From positions 49,780-113,779 of the forward strand of contig NZ_VIRM01000028.1 in assembly GCF_006874475.1 (NCBI RefSeq): DNA of 64,000 nucleotides, in the 5' to 3' direction. Shown here piece by piece: positions 34,274 through 44,542 of the stretch. The notes under the pieces were generated by a model, which saw only the letters and a program-made list of their open reading frames with translations, was not told where the DNA came from and did no database searches. Source of the stretch: Microbispora hainanensis (GTDB taxonomy: Bacteria; Actinomycetota; Actinomycetes; Streptosporangiales; Streptosporangiaceae). The position numbers and the translations under genes are program-made. The stretch's first letter is position 1, and each line of letters begins with the position of its first letter.

Positions 34274-36178
34274 TTGGGGCGTTCTGTCGCCACGCCCACG
34301 GGTCCCGTGCGCACCTGGTTGCTCGAAGGTCTCCAGACCGATCGCAAGGAGATCGAGCACGGGCCGCACGCGAAGCACTCGTGGTGGCGCGTGATGTGCC
34401 TGACGGGTGTGGACTATTTCTCCACGCTCGGCTATCAGCCGGGGATCGCGGTGCTCGCGGCAGGGTTCCTGTCGCCGCTCGCCACGGTCTTCCTGGTCGC
34501 GCTCACACTGCTCGGCGCGCTGCCGGTCTATCGCCGGGTGGCCGCCGAGAGCCCCTACGGCCAGGGCTCGATCGCGATGCTGGAGAAGCTGGCGCCGCAG
34601 TGGTGGGGCAAGCTGTTCGTCCTGGCCCTGCTCGGGTTCGCGGCCACGGATTTCGTCATCACGATGACGCTGTCGGCCGCCGACGCGACCGCGCACATCC
34701 TGGAGAACCCGTTCGCGCCGCACTGGATCCAAGGGCAGCGGGTGCCCGTCACCCTGTTCCTGCTGGCCATGCTCGGCGGGGTGTTCCTGATGGGCTTCAC
34801 CGAGGCGATCGGCGTCGCGGTGATCCTCGTCCTCGTCTATCTCGGGCTCAACGCCGTCGTCGTGTTCACCTCGCTCGTCCACGTGCTCCAGGCGCCGCAG
34901 GTGGTCGTCGACTGGACCCACGCACTGAACGCCGGCTACAGCGGCCCAATGGCCATGATCGGCCTCTCGCTGCTGGTCATGCCGAAACTCGCGCTGGGCA
35001 TGTCGGGCTTCGAGACCGGCGTCGCCGTGATGCCCGTCGTCAGGGGCGACGTACGGCAGCGCATCAAGGGTGCCAAACGGCTGCTCACCGTGGCCGCGCT
35101 CGTCATGAGCGTCTTCCTGATCTTCTCCAGCTTCGTCACGACCACGCTGATCCCGCACGAGGAGTTCGAGGAGGGCGGCAAGGCGAGCGGCCGTGCGCTG
35201 GCCTATCTGGCGCACACGTTCCTCGGCGAGTGGTTCGGCAGCGTGTACGACGTCTCCACGATCGCGATCCTGTGGTTCGCGGGCGCCTCGGCCATGGCGG
35301 GCCTGATCAACCTGGTGCCGCGCTACCTCCCCCGATATGGCATGGCGCCCGAATGGACCGGCGCGGTGCGGCCCCTGGTGCTCGTCTTCGCGGCGATCGC
35401 GTTCGCCATCACGATCATCTTCGACGCCGACGTGGACGCCCAGGGCGGCGCGTACGCCACGGGCGTGCTGGTGCTGATGCTGTCGGCGGCGGTCGCGGTG
35501 ACGCTGTCGGCGTTCAGGAAGGGCCAGGCGGCCGCCGCGACCGGCTTCGGGCTGATCGCGGCGGTCCTCGCCTACACGCTGGTCGACAACGTGGTCGAGC
35601 GGCCCGACGGCGTGAAGATCGCCTCCTTCTTCATCGCCGCGATCATCATCACCTCGGTGATCTCCCGGGCCACCCGTTCCACTGAGCTACGGGTCACCGA
35701 GGTCGACCTGGACCCGCTGGCCGAGCAGTGGGTGAACGAGGCCGCCGGCCTGATCCACCTGATCGCCAACGAGCCCCATGAACGTGACCAGGACGAATAC
35801 CACGACAAGCTCCGCGAGCAGTGGATCAACCACCGGCTGCGCAGCGACGAGCCGGTGATGTTCGTCGAGGTCACCGTGCCGGACGCCTCGGAGTTCGAGA
35901 CGGACCTGCACGTCCGGGGCGAGGAGCGCTACGGGCACAGGATCCTGCGGATCGAGAGCTCTGCCGTGCCCAACTCGCTGGCCGCGCTCCTGCTCCACCT
36001 CCGCGACCGCACCGGCGCGGTGCCGCACATCTACTTCCACTGGGCCGAGGGCAATCCCGTGCTCGCCATGCTGCGCTACCTGGTGTTCGGCGGCGGCGAC
36101 GTGCCCCCGCTCACCCGCGAGGTGCTCCGCAAGGCGGAGCCGGATCTCGAGCGCAGGCCCCACGTCCACGTCGGCTGA
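34274..36178 (+). CDS. APC-superfamily permease with C-terminal soluble domain
   Basis: About 634 residues from TTG 34274, chosen for the GGAGGTGG site six bases upstream; GTG 34229 is an alternative. Around 12 hydrophobic segments occupy residues ~40-465 ('[25 protein letters not shown]', '[11 protein letters not shown]' and others), then a ~165-residue soluble domain ending '[18 protein letters not shown]'. The layout (APC core plus cytosolic domain) is that of COG0531 transporters and of KUP/KimA-type potassium importers. The kdp operon nearby makes K+ a possible substrate, and the Lrp-lysA divergon makes amino acids another. I cannot decide. Confidence 0.75.
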   Translation: MGRSVATPTGPVRTWLLEGLQTDRKEIEHGPHAKHSWWRVMCLTGVDYFSTLGYQPGIAVLAAGFLSPLATVFLVALTLLGALPVYRRVAAESPYGQGSIAMLEKLAPQWWGKLFVLALLGFAATDFVITMTLSAADATAHILENPFAPHWIQGQRVPVTLFLLAMLGGVFLMGFTEAIGVAVILVLVYLGLNAVVVFTSLVHVLQAPQVVVDWTHALNAGYSGPMAMIGLSLLVMPKLALGMSGFETGVAVMPVVRGDVRQRIKGAKRLLTVAALVMSVFLIFSSFVTTTLIPHEEFEEGGKASGRALAYLAHTFLGEWFGSVYDVSTIAILWFAGASAMAGLINLVPRYLPRYGMAPEWTGAVRPLVLVFAAIAFAITIIFDADVDAQGGAYATGVLVLMLSAAVAVTLSAFRKGQAAAATGFGLIAAVLAYTLVDNVVERPDGVKIASFFIAAIIITSVISRATRSTELRVTEVDLDPLAEQWVNEAAGLIHLIANEPHERDQDEYHDKLREQWINHRLRSDEPVMFVEVTVPDASEFETDLHVRGEERYGHRILRIESSAVPNSLAALLLHLRDRTGAVPHIYFHWAEGNPVLAMLRYLVFGGGDVPPLTREVLRKAEPDLERRPHVHVG

Positions 36179-36446
<268 letters not shown>

Positions 36447-36707
36447 TCACGCGGTCCTGGAGTTCGGCCGGCTCATCATGCCGGCGGGGTCGATCACGAT
36501 GCCGATCACGCCGAGATCCTTGATCATGCTCCGCAGCGCGGGCTCGCTCAGGCGGACCCAGCCCTGGTCGCTGCCCAGCGCCTTCGTCAGCCGGAGCGGC
36601 GAGGTGAAGGCCACCGCCGTCCGCGTGCCCGCAGGCGTCCGGAACAGGCGTAGCGCCAGGGAGAACGAACTGCGGCGGACCGGCACATATAAGGGATCTT
36701 CGAGCAT
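36447..36707 (-). CDS. SAV_915-like small protein
   Basis: 86 residues from ATG 36707, which has GGAAGG seven bases upstream; the ATG two codons earlier sits too close to that site. The core 'LFRTPAGTRTAVAFTSPLRLTKALGSDQGWVRLSEPALRSM' (in pieces) matches what I recall of the SAV_915/SseB-N-like family, common in streptomycetes and relatives, of unknown function. It is convergent with the permease and divergent from the kdp operon across a 316-base gap. Confidence 0.65.
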   Translation of the reverse strand: MLEDPLYVPVRRSSFSLALRLFRTPAGTRTAVAFTSPLRLTKALGSDQGWVRLSEPALRSMIKDLGVIGIVIDPAGMMSRPNSRTA

Positions 36708-36713
36708 TGTCAT

Positions 36714-37023
36714 GCCTTCCAGAGGGAGCTACGAAGGCGACGTTAGGTGCCATGCGACCAGCGGGAACGCCGTCGCTACGGAATCCCGACGCCCTGCCGC
36801 CGAAAGCTGACGCGACGTTGATGCGTCGCCGCGATCCGGGGCCCGTCTCGCGCAGGGCTGCAGGGCTCTGTCCAGCGGGCCGCCGCGTAGAGGCGGCGTA
36901 GAGGTTCCGGCGCTCGGCGTAGGGAACGCATCAAGAACACCAAGACCCCTCGAACCTGGCGCTTTGCTGGTTAATGGCCGTCTGTCCGGCGGCCGGGCAA
37001 GCATCCGGATTTGAGGAAGTGAG
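36714..37023. promoter_or_regulatory. Upstream region of kdp operon
   Basis: About 310 bases without a gene, which should contain the kdp promoter. I looked for a c-di-AMP (ydaO) riboswitch and saw no convincing match. A short GC-rich hairpin-prone stretch (36875-36905) is present. The GAGGAAGTGAG just before 37024 is the ribosome site of the first small gene. Confidence 0.4.
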
Positions 37024-37107
37024 ATGGCTGACGTCATCTTCGTCGCCCTGACAGTCGCGATATTCGCGATCTGCGGGCTCGTGGTGAAGGCGGTGGAGCG
37101 CCTGTGA
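37024..37107 (+). CDS. 27-residue membrane peptide at head of kdp operon
   Basis: ATG 37024 preceded by GAGGAAGTGAG, encoding [19 protein letters not shown] then VVKAVERL. It is one transmembrane helix followed by a short positive tail, with the stop overlapping the kdpF GTG (GTGA). Similar tiny frames precede kdpF in other actinomycete kdp operons as far as I recall. The strong ribosome site, position and coupled overlap argue for real translation. It may be a second accessory peptide of the Kdp complex, but this is unproven. Confidence 0.7.
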   Translation: MADVIFVALTVAIFAICGLVVKAVERL

Positions 37108-37193
37108 GCGCTGTCAACGCCGTGGGTCTGGTCGTGGCCGCCGGTCTGGTGATCTTCATGGTGGCGGCCCTGCTGTTCCCGGAGCGTTTCTGA
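37104..37193 (+). CDS. kdpF: KdpF, small subunit of potassium ATPase
   Basis: 29 residues, one helix, ending in the diagnostic 'ALLFPERF'. KdpF is a lipid-like stabilising peptide of the KdpABC complex. Its start overlaps the preceding peptide gene and its stop overlaps the kdpA ATG (TGATG), so the whole head of the operon is translationally chained. Confidence 0.85.
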   Translation: MSAVNAVGLVVAAGLVIFMVAALLFPERF

Positions 37194-38854
37194 TGTCGCC
37201 GACCACGGCCGGGATCCTGTTCATCGGATCCCTCGTCGTCGCCCTGGTGCTGACGCACCGGCCGCTCGGCGACCACATGTACCGCGTCTACAGCGGCACG
37301 CGGCACCTGGCCGTCGAACGAGTGATTTTCCGGCTCATCGGGGTCCGGCCGGACGCCGGGCAGCGGTGGAGCGTCTACGCCCGCAGCCTGCTCGCCTTCT
37401 CGGCCGTCTCGATCCTGTTCCTGTACGCCTTCCAGCGTCTGCAGGACAAACTGCTGCTGAGCCTGGGCTTTCCCGGGGTGACGGACCACGTGGCGTGGAA
37501 CACCGCGGTCAGTTTCGTCACCAACACCAACTGGCAGGCGTACTCGGGGGAGTCCACGATGGGCCACCTGGTGCAGATGGCCGGCCTGGCGGTGCAGAAC
37601 TTCGTGTCGGCCGCCGTCGGCATGGCCGTGGCGATCGCCCTGGTGCGCGGCTTCGCCCGCAAGCAGACGGACGAGCTCGGCAATTTCTGGGTGGACCTGG
37701 TCCGCGGCACGGTCCGCATCCTGCTGCCGATCGCGTTCGCCGGAGCGCTCCTCCTGGTGGCCGGCGGCGTGATCCAGAACTTCGCGGGCGTCCACGAGGT
37801 CGCCACGCTGACCGGGGGCACGCAGAGCATCACCGGCGGGCCGGTGGCCAGTCAGGAGGTCATCAAGGAGCTCGGCAACAACGGCGGCGGCTTCTACAAC
37901 GCCAACTCCGCCCACCCCTTCGAGAACGCGACCTCCTGGACGAACTGGCTGGAGATCTTCCTGATCCTCGTGCTGCCGTTCGCGCTGCCCCGCACGTTCG
38001 GGCGCATGGTGGGCGACCGGCGGCAGGGCTACGCGATCGCCGCGGTCATGGGCGTGCTGGCCTTCGCGAGCGTCGCGCTGCTCACGGGGCTGGAGATCGC
38101 GCATCACGGCACCGTTCCGCAGGCGGTCGGCGCCGCGATGGAAGGCAAGGAGGTCAGGTTCGGCGTGCCCGACTCCGGCACCTTCGCCGCGGCCACGACG
38201 CTGACCTCGACCGGCGCGGTCAACTCCTTCCACGACTCCTACACCGCACTCGGCGGCATGATGACGATGTTCGACATGATGCTGGGCGAGGTGGCGCCCG
38301 GCGGGGTGGGCGCGGGCCTGTACGGCATGCTCGTGCTCGCGGTGATCACCGTGTTCGTCGCCGGTCTCATGGTGGGCCGTACGCCGGAGTATCTGGGCAA
38401 GAAGATCGGTTCGCGCGAGATCAAGCTGGCCTCGCTCTACTTCCTGACCACACCCGCGCTCGTGCTCGTGGGCACCGCCCTGGCCATGGCCTCGCCCGAG
38501 CAGCGGGCGAGCATGCTCAACTCCGGGCCGCACGGCCTGTCCGAAGTGCTCTACGCGTTCACCAGCGCCTCCAACAACAACGGGTCGGCGTTCGCCGGCA
38601 TCACCGTGAACACCCCGTGGTACGACACCGCGCTCGGGCTGTGCATGGCCTTCGGCCGGTTCCTGCCGATCGTCTTCGTGCTCGGCCTCGCCGGTTCGCT
38701 GGCCAGACAGGCCCCCACACCGGCCTCGGCGGGCACGCTCCCCACCCACCGCCCGCAGTTCGTCGGCATGGTCGTGGGCGTGACGATCATCGTGGTGGCG
38801 CTGACCTTCCTCCCCGCTCTGGCGCTCGGCCCGCTCGCAGAAGGAATCCAGTGA
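37193..38854 (+). CDS. kdpA: Potassium-transporting ATPase subunit A
   Basis: 553 residues, the K+-channel-like subunit of the high-affinity Kdp pump. Four pore loops with Gly signature are seen, for example '[13 protein letters not shown]', '[17 protein letters not shown]', '[15 protein letters not shown]' and '[13 protein letters not shown]'. The N-terminal hydrophobic start '[17 protein letters not shown]' and full family length indicate an intact gene. Coupled upstream to kdpF (TGATG) and downstream to kdpB (GTGATG region, three-base overlap at 38852-38854). Acts in the membrane under K+ limitation. Confidence 0.95.
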   Translation: MSPTTAGILFIGSLVVALVLTHRPLGDHMYRVYSGTRHLAVERVIFRLIGVRPDAGQRWSVYARSLLAFSAVSILFLYAFQRLQDKLLLSLGFPGVTDHVAWNTAVSFVTNTNWQAYSGESTMGHLVQMAGLAVQNFVSAAVGMAVAIALVRGFARKQTDELGNFWVDLVRGTVRILLPIAFAGALLLVAGGVIQNFAGVHEVATLTGGTQSITGGPVASQEVIKELGNNGGGFYNANSAHPFENATSWTNWLEIFLILVLPFALPRTFGRMVGDRRQGYAIAAVMGVLAFASVALLTGLEIAHHGTVPQAVGAAMEGKEVRFGVPDSGTFAAATTLTSTGAVNSFHDSYTALGGMMTMFDMMLGEVAPGGVGAGLYGMLVLAVITVFVAGLMVGRTPEYLGKKIGSREIKLASLYFLTTPALVLVGTALAMASPEQRASMLNSGPHGLSEVLYAFTSASNNNGSAFAGITVNTPWYDTALGLCMAFGRFLPIVFVLGLAGSLARQAPTPASAGTLPTHRPQFVGMVVGVTIIVVALTFLPALALGPLAEGIQ

Positions 38855-40998
38855 TGACAGTGCTCCAGGCGCCGGAAGCACCGGCTCCCGCACCCGCTCC
38901 GGCGAAGGGCGGCAAGGTGGGCGGCGGTCTGCTCGACCCCAAGCAGCTCCTGACCTCCCTGCCCGACGCCCTGGGCAAGCTGAACCCCGCCACGCTGTGG
39001 CGCAATCCGGTGATGCTCATCGTCGAGGTCGGCGCGGCGTTCACCACCGTGCTCGCGATCACCGATCCCTCGTTCTTCGCCTGGGCCATCGCGGTCTGGC
39101 TGTGGCTGACCGTCGTGTTCGCCAACCTGGCCGAGGCCGTGGCCGAGGGCCGGGGCAAGGCCCAGGCCGCCACGCTGCGGGCGGCCAAGCGCGACAGCAT
39201 GGCCCGGCGGCTGCCGGACCCGGGTGATCCCGGGCGTTGGGAGACGGTGGGCGCCCCCGAACTCCGGCAGGGCGACCACGTCATCGTCGAGGCCGGGGAG
39301 ATCGTCCCCGGCGACGGCGACGTGGTCGAGGGCATCGCCAGTGTGGACGAGTCGGCCATCACCGGCGAGTCCGCGCCGGTGATCCGCGAGTCCGGCGGCG
39401 ACCGCTCGGCCGTCACGGGCGGCACCAAGGTCCTGTCGGACCGGATCATCGTGCGGATCACCCAGAAGCCGGGGGAGAGCTTCATCGACCGGATGATCGC
39501 CCTGGTCGAGGGCGCCGACCGGCAGAAGACCCCCAACGAGATCGCCCTCAACATCCTGCTGGCCGCACTGACGATCATCTTCCTGATCGCCACGGTGACC
39601 ATGCAGCCGCTGGCCATCTACTCCAAGGCGCAGAACCCCGGCATCCCCGACTCCCTGGCCCTGAACGGGCACGGCGTCACCGGCATCGTGCTGATCTCGC
39701 TGCTGGTCTGCCTCATCCCGACCACGATCGGGGCGCTGCTGTCGGCCATCGGCATCGCCGGCATGGACCGCCTGGTGCAGCGCAACGTGCTGGCGATGTC
39801 CGGCCGTGCGGTGGAGGCCGCCGGTGACGTCAGCACACTGCTGCTCGACAAGACCGGCACGATCACCCTGGGCAACCGGCAGGCGGCCGAGTTCCTCCCG
39901 GTGCCCGGAGTGCGCGTCATGGAGCTCGCGCGGGCGGCGCAGTTGTCCAGCCTGGCGGACGAGACCCCCGAAGGCCGTTCGATCGTGGTCTACGCCAAGA
40001 ACACCTACGGCCTGCGCGAACGCCGGCCGGGCGAGCTGGCCCACGCCGGCTGGATTCCGTTCACCGCGCAGACCCGCATGTCCGGCGTCGACGTCGACGG
40101 GCGCCGGGTCCGCAAGGGCGCCGCGGCCGCCGTGATCAGGTGGGTGCGCGACAACGGCGGCCGGCCCTCCGAACACGTCGGGCAGCTGGTCGACGGGATC
40201 TCCGCCTCCGGCGGCACGCCGCTCGTGGTGGGCGAGGTCACCGACGGCGGCGCGGCCCGGGTGCTCGGGGTGGTCCACCTCAAGGACGTGGTCAAGACGG
40301 GCATGCGGGAGCGGTTCGACGAGATGCGCCGGATGGGCATCCGCACCGTCATGATCACCGGGGACAACCCGCTCACCGCCAGGGCGATCGCCGACGAGGC
40401 GGGCGTGGACGACTTCCTGGCCGAGGCGACTCCGGAGGACAAGCTCGCCCTGATCCGCAAGGAGCAGGAGGGCGGGCGGCTGGTCGCGATGACCGGCGAC
40501 GGCACCAACGACGCCCCGGCGCTGGCCCAGGCCGACGTGGGGGTGGCGATGAACACCGGCACCTCGGCCGCCAAGGAGGCCGGGAACATGGTCGACCTCG
40601 ACTCCAACCCGACCAAGCTCATCGAGATCGTCGAGATCGGCAAGCAACTGCTGATCACCCGGGGGGCGCTGACCACCTTCTCCATCGCCAACGACATCGC
40701 GAAGTATTTCGCGATCATCCCGGCCATGTTCGCCGCGGTCTATCCCGGTCTGGACACGCTGAACGTCATGCGGCTGCACAGTCCCCAGTCGGCCATCCTG
40801 TCCGCGGTGATCTTCAACGCCCTGGTCATCGTCGCGCTCATCCCGCTCGCCCTGCGCGGCGTGCGCTACCGCCCCTCCAGCGCGTCGAAACTGCTCAGCC
40901 GCAACCTCTACGTCTACGGCCTCGGCGGGATCGTCGTCCCGTTCATCGGCATCAAGCTCATCGACCTGCTCGTCATGTTCCTTCCGGGGATGTCATAA
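38854..40998 (+). CDS. kdpB: Potassium-transporting ATPase subunit B (P-type ATPase)
   Basis: 714 residues. The phosphorylation motif '[12 protein letters not shown]' has D332 as the acceptor. '[10 protein letters not shown]' (actuator domain TGES loop) and '[25 protein letters not shown]' (hinge) are intact. An Ala/Pro-rich N-terminal tail of about 25 residues precedes the first conserved region. ATG 38854 overlaps the kdpA stop; a GTG one codon earlier is possible. It hydrolyses ATP to drive K+ uptake with KdpA and KdpC. Stop and kdpC ATG are directly abutted. Confidence 0.95.
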   Translation: MTVLQAPEAPAPAPAPAKGGKVGGGLLDPKQLLTSLPDALGKLNPATLWRNPVMLIVEVGAAFTTVLAITDPSFFAWAIAVWLWLTVVFANLAEAVAEGRGKAQAATLRAAKRDSMARRLPDPGDPGRWETVGAPELRQGDHVIVEAGEIVPGDGDVVEGIASVDESAITGESAPVIRESGGDRSAVTGGTKVLSDRIIVRITQKPGESFIDRMIALVEGADRQKTPNEIALNILLAALTIIFLIATVTMQPLAIYSKAQNPGIPDSLALNGHGVTGIVLISLLVCLIPTTIGALLSAIGIAGMDRLVQRNVLAMSGRAVEAAGDVSTLLLDKTGTITLGNRQAAEFLPVPGVRVMELARAAQLSSLADETPEGRSIVVYAKNTYGLRERRPGELAHAGWIPFTAQTRMSGVDVDGRRVRKGAAAAVIRWVRDNGGRPSEHVGQLVDGISASGGTPLVVGEVTDGGAARVLGVVHLKDVVKTGMRERFDEMRRMGIRTVMITGDNPLTARAIADEAGVDDFLAEATPEDKLALIRKEQEGGRLVAMTGDGTNDAPALAQADVGVAMNTGTSAAKEAGNMVDLDSNPTKLIEIVEIGKQLLITRGALTTFSIANDIAKYFAIIPAMFAAVYPGLDTLNVMRLHSPQSAILSAVIFNALVIVALIPLALRGVRYRPSSASKLLSRNLYVYGLGGIVVPFIGIKLIDLLVMFLPGMS

Positions 40999-41871
40999 AT
41001 GGAACGCCTGCCAAGCTGGATCCACCGGCACATCGCGGCGCTGCGCGCGCTTCTCGTGCTCACCCTGGTGACCGGCGCGATCTACCCGCTGCTGGTCACG
41101 GGCGTCGCGCAGGCCGTGTTCAACGGCAACGCCGACGGCTCCCTCCTGCGGGAGGGCGGCAAGGACGTGGGCAGCGCCCTCATCGGCCAGGGCTTCACCG
41201 ATGCGGACGGCAACCCGATCAAGACGTACTTCCAGAGCCGCCCGTCCACGAGTGGCTACGACCCGCTGGCCTCGGGCGCGAGCAACCTCGGCCCGGAGGA
41301 CGTCCTCGACACTCTCCCGGTGCCGGGCGCCAAGGACGACGAGGGGGACCCCGACACCGGCAGGCAGAGCCTGCTCACCCAGGTGTGCGCCCGTTCCAAG
41401 GCGGTCGGCGAGCTGGAGGGCGTCAGCGGGGCCAGGCCGTACTGCACGGCGGACGGCGTCGGTGCGGTGCTCAAGGTCTTCCCGGCCGCGGGCGCACCCA
41501 CGAAGGTCGTCAGCGTCAACCAGGCATGCCCGGCCACGCCGTTCGTCCCGGTGTACGAAGGGGTGAAGGTCGAGTGCGGCAGGCCGGGTGAGGACTATTC
41601 CTCAGGCCGAACGGTGCCGGTGCGCGGAGACGCCCGCGCGGTCGTCCCGCCGGACGCCGTCACCGCGAGCGGCAGCGGCCTCGACCCGCACATCTCCGTG
41701 GCGTACGCCGAACTGCAGGCCCCACGGGTGGCCAGGGAGCGCGGCGTCGGCCTGGACACCGTACGAGCCCTCATCAGGCGGCACACGACCGGCAGGGCGC
41801 TCGGGTTCATGGGAGAACCCGGCGTGAACGTGCTGGAGCTCAACCTGGATCTGGACAGGCTGAAGAGATGA
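40999..41871 (+). CDS. kdpC: Potassium-transporting ATPase subunit C, enlarged
   Basis: 290 residues, against about 190-220 in most bacteria. The N-terminal helix ('LLVLTLVTGAIYPLLVTGVAQ') and 'FQSRPSTSGYDPLASGASNLGP' are normal, and the C-terminal 'VTASGSGLDPHIS' and 'LGFMGEPGVNVLELNLDLD' are intact. Between them, residues ~120-205 form an extra segment with four Cys (130, 149, 177, 193), probably extracytoplasmic and disulfide-bonded. No kdpD/kdpE follows; control must be elsewhere or different. Confidence 0.92.
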   Translation: MERLPSWIHRHIAALRALLVLTLVTGAIYPLLVTGVAQAVFNGNADGSLLREGGKDVGSALIGQGFTDADGNPIKTYFQSRPSTSGYDPLASGASNLGPEDVLDTLPVPGAKDDEGDPDTGRQSLLTQVCARSKAVGELEGVSGARPYCTADGVGAVLKVFPAAGAPTKVVSVNQACPATPFVPVYEGVKVECGRPGEDYSSGRTVPVRGDARAVVPPDAVTASGSGLDPHISVAYAELQAPRVARERGVGLDTVRALIRRHTTGRALGFMGEPGVNVLELNLDLDRLKR

Positions 41872-41930
41872 CCTGAATGGCGCGCGGGCGGCTGCGTGTC
41901 CACATCGCGCGCTTGTCCGGGGCTCTCGCT

Positions 41931-41984
41931 TAACCGGTGCAGACAGATGTAACTTTCATCGGCCAGGGCCTGGCACTAACCGGT
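41931..41984. promoter_or_regulatory. Candidate hydrolase-regulon site with flanking direct repeats
   Basis: GATGTAA-C-TTTCATC (41946-41960) is a 15-base palindrome with one mismatch. Its right part GTAACTTTCATCG recurs identically upstream of the xylanase gene. It is bracketed by two copies of TAACCGGT (41931-41938 and 41977-41984), 46 bases apart. It stands about 145 bases before the mannanase start. Confidence 0.55.
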
Positions 41985-42102
41985 TCACCACAGGTGAGAA
42001 GGCAGGTGGGGAGATCGGGCCGAGCGGCGCGATTGCGGAGAGGGCCTCCGGGCGTATTTGGTGCAACCGCTCCCGTACGAACCGCCCGATGAGGAAGTGC
42101 TC

Positions 42103-43740
42103 ATGAGACGAGGGTTACGCCCACTCCACCTGCTCGTGTCGCTGGCCCTGGCCCTGGCGGCGGGCATGGTGGCGTTCTCCCACACGGCCGCCGGCGCGGC
42201 GAGCTCCGGCTTCGTGCAGCGGTGTGGCATCCATTTCTGCCTGGACGGCACGACGTACTACTTCGCGGGCGCGAACACCTACGACGTGTTCACCTACGGC
42301 GGCAGCTACGGCGACACCGAGACGCAGTACATGGACAAGGCGCGCATCGACGCGCACATGGCCGAGCTGCAGGCCGACAAGGTGAGCGTGCTGCGGCTGT
42401 GGATGTTCAGCCATGAGAGCTGGCACGGGTTCGAGCCCGGCAAGGGCGTGTACAACGACCAGCAGTTCGCGCTGTTCGACTACGTCATCGAGTCCGCCAA
42501 GGCGCACGACATCCGGCTCATCCCGGTGTTCGAGAACTACTGGGAGGCGTACGGCGGCATCGACACCCGGCTGAAGTGGGAGGGCCTGAGCGGCGGGCAC
42601 CCCGGGCGCGCCGTCTTCTTCGACAAGACCAAGTGTCCGGGCTGCTTCACCCAATACAAGAACTACGTCAACTACGCCCTCAACCGGACGAACCACTACA
42701 GCGGGATCAAGTACAAGGACGAACCGGCCATCTTCGCGTGGGAGCTCATGAACGAGCCCCGCTACCAGGATGTCAGCGCCGACGAGAACAAGAGCGGCGC
42801 CACCCTGCGCAAGTGGGTCGACGAGATGGCCTCCTACGTCAAGAGCATCGATCCGAACCACATGGTCGGAACCGGTCTCGAGGGGCACGAGTCGCGATAT
42901 GGCTTCGGCGGCGACGAGGGCAACCCGTTCGTCTACATCCACCAGTCGCCGTACATCGACTTCACCTCGGCCCATCCCTATCCGAACGCCGGCTGGGCCA
43001 ACCTCACGCTCGACCAGACCAAGACCCTCGTCGGGAAGTGGATCTCCGACTCCCATGACGTGGTGGGCAAGCCGTTCTTCATGGGCGAGTTCAACACCGA
43101 GGGGAACGCCGACCGGATCACCTGGTGGACCGCCCTCTACGCGGACTTCGAGGCGAGGGGCGGCGACGGCTCGGCCTTCTGGTGGTACCCGGACAGGAAC
43201 GCCGGGGGCGACCAGCACAGCGTGAAGAGCGGAGACCCGGCGCTCGCCGTGTTCCGGGCGCACTCGGCCCGGATGGCGGCCAAGAGCGGCGGCACCACCT
43301 CGCCCTCCCCGTCTCCCAGCGTGTCTCCGTCCGCCTCGCCCAGCCGGTCGCCGTCGCCGTCTCCTTCTGCCAGCCCGTCCGTCTCCCCGTCTCCCTCTCC
43401 TTCGGCCACGCCGACGTCGGTGCCGTGCACCGTGACGTACAAGACCAACGACTGGGGGAGCGGGTTCACCGCGGACGTGACGATCGCCAACGGCACGAGC
43501 AGCGCGGTCAACGGCTGGAGCCTGATGTTCGACTTCGCCGGCAACCAGAAGATCACCAACTCCTGGAACGGCACCGCCACCCAGTCCGGCACCCGGGTCA
43601 CCGTGCAGAACGCGAGCTGGAACGGCACGATCCCGGCCAACGGCGGCACGGCGAGCTTCGGCTTCCAGGCGGGCTACAGCGGATCCAACGCCGCCCCGAG
43701 CACGTTCACGCTCAACGGCGCCCCCTGCGTACGGAGGTGA
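42103..43740 (+). CDS. Secreted GH5 endo-beta-1,4-mannanase-like enzyme with CBM2
   Basis: 545 residues. Signal peptide (~30 residues, 'RRGLRPLHLLVSLALALAAG ... GAAS'), GH5 catalytic domain to ~residue 390, Ser/Pro linker ~395-440, and a C-terminal family 2 carbohydrate-binding module ('VTYKTNDWGSGFTADVTI', 'INSWNG'-like 'ITNSWNGTATQ', two Cys ends). Catalytic acid/base E218 ('ELMNEPRY') and nucleophile E329 ('FMGEFNTEG') are present. The opening 'YYFAGANTYDVF' and 'VLRLWMFSHE' fit the GH5_7-type mannanases. The ATG is set by GAGGAAG. It should cut mannan or glucomannan outside the cell. Confidence 0.85.
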   Translation: MRRGLRPLHLLVSLALALAAGMVAFSHTAAGAASSGFVQRCGIHFCLDGTTYYFAGANTYDVFTYGGSYGDTETQYMDKARIDAHMAELQADKVSVLRLWMFSHESWHGFEPGKGVYNDQQFALFDYVIESAKAHDIRLIPVFENYWEAYGGIDTRLKWEGLSGGHPGRAVFFDKTKCPGCFTQYKNYVNYALNRTNHYSGIKYKDEPAIFAWELMNEPRYQDVSADENKSGATLRKWVDEMASYVKSIDPNHMVGTGLEGHESRYGFGGDEGNPFVYIHQSPYIDFTSAHPYPNAGWANLTLDQTKTLVGKWISDSHDVVGKPFFMGEFNTEGNADRITWWTALYADFEARGGDGSAFWWYPDRNAGGDQHSVKSGDPALAVFRAHSARMAAKSGGTTSPSPSPSVSPSASPSRSPSPSPSASPSVSPSPSPSATPTSVPCTVTYKTNDWGSGFTADVTIANGTSSAVNGWSLMFDFAGNQKITNSWNGTATQSGTRVTVQNASWNGTIPANGGTASFGFQAGYSGSNAAPSTFTLNGAPCVRR

Positions 43741-43864
43741 CCCCGCGATCGGCTCCGCCTGACGCGCGCGCTCGCGACGCCCGGAACCGACGACGACTCG
43801 CGGGGTGGTCGTCTCCGCCGAGGCGGCGCCTGGAGAACGCCCCAGGCACCGGCACGGGGTCAGG

Positions 43865-44281
43865 TCAGGCGGTGCGGCGGGAGCGGGCCAGAGCGAGCCC
43901 GCCGAGAAGCATGGCGATCGGCCCGGCCACCAGGTCCACCCAGCCCCCGACTATGCCGTAGCCGGTGCCGGGACCACCCTTGGCGGCGGCCACGACCAGC
44001 CCGCCGATGACCGTGCAGGTGAGCCCTGCCGCCAGGGCCACGACGGCCCCTCTTCTCCCGGTGCCGGCACCGATTCGGCCCGTGGCGCGGGCCAGAGCGA
44101 GCCCGCCGGCGACGACGCCGGCCAGCCCCAGCAGCGCGGCCGCCAGGGACCAGAGACGCCCGGCGGTCAAGGTGTAGGCACCGACCGGCTGGACCAGAAC
44201 GCGCGCGGCCGCCGGTGTGGTGCGCCCCGCGATCGTTAGCAGGGCGGCCGCGGCGGCGGCCGGCAGGTGTCGGAGGGACAT
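43865..44281 (-). CDS. DUF6223-like membrane protein
   Basis: 138 residues with an N-terminal signal-like helix and three later helices ('AYTLTAGRLWSLAAALLGLAGVVAGGLALA' in two pieces, 'GAVVALAAGLTCTVIGGLVVAAA', 'WVDLVAGPIAMLLGGLALA'). The 'AYTLTAGRLW' and 'GGPGTGYGIVGGWVDLVAGPIA' features fit the DUF6223 family of actinomycete membrane proteins, as I remember it. Divergent from the kinase gene at 44543 over 261 bases with no gene. Function unknown. Confidence 0.65.
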   Translation of the reverse strand: MSLRHLPAAAAAALLTIAGRTTPAAARVLVQPVGAYTLTAGRLWSLAAALLGLAGVVAGGLALARATGRIGAGTGRRGAVVALAAGLTCTVIGGLVVAAAKGGPGTGYGIVGGWVDLVAGPIAMLLGGLALARSRRTA

Positions 44282-44542
44282 GGAGATCCTTTCGGTCGGA
44301 CGAACGAGACCCGCGGCCCGCGCCGGACGGCGACTCGGGCCGAGGTGCCGGTGCCGAGCGCCCGGGAGGGGTCTCACGGAACCGATCGTCGCGCGGCCGG
44401 GGCGGTCAGGGCTTCCGGCAGCGGTCGGCGGCGTCTACGCGGTTCTGCGTAGCCGGCCCGGACCCAGGTGCGCCCCCGGTGGTAGGGCGCCCGCGCGTCT
44501 GGGCGGAGTGGCCCCGCACACGGGGAACCGTAGGATCGCGGC

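Noticed and set aside
36714..37023. Possible c-di-AMP (ydaO) riboswitch before kdp
   Set aside because: Actinomycete kdp operons can carry one, but I could not find the conserved core sequence in this gap.
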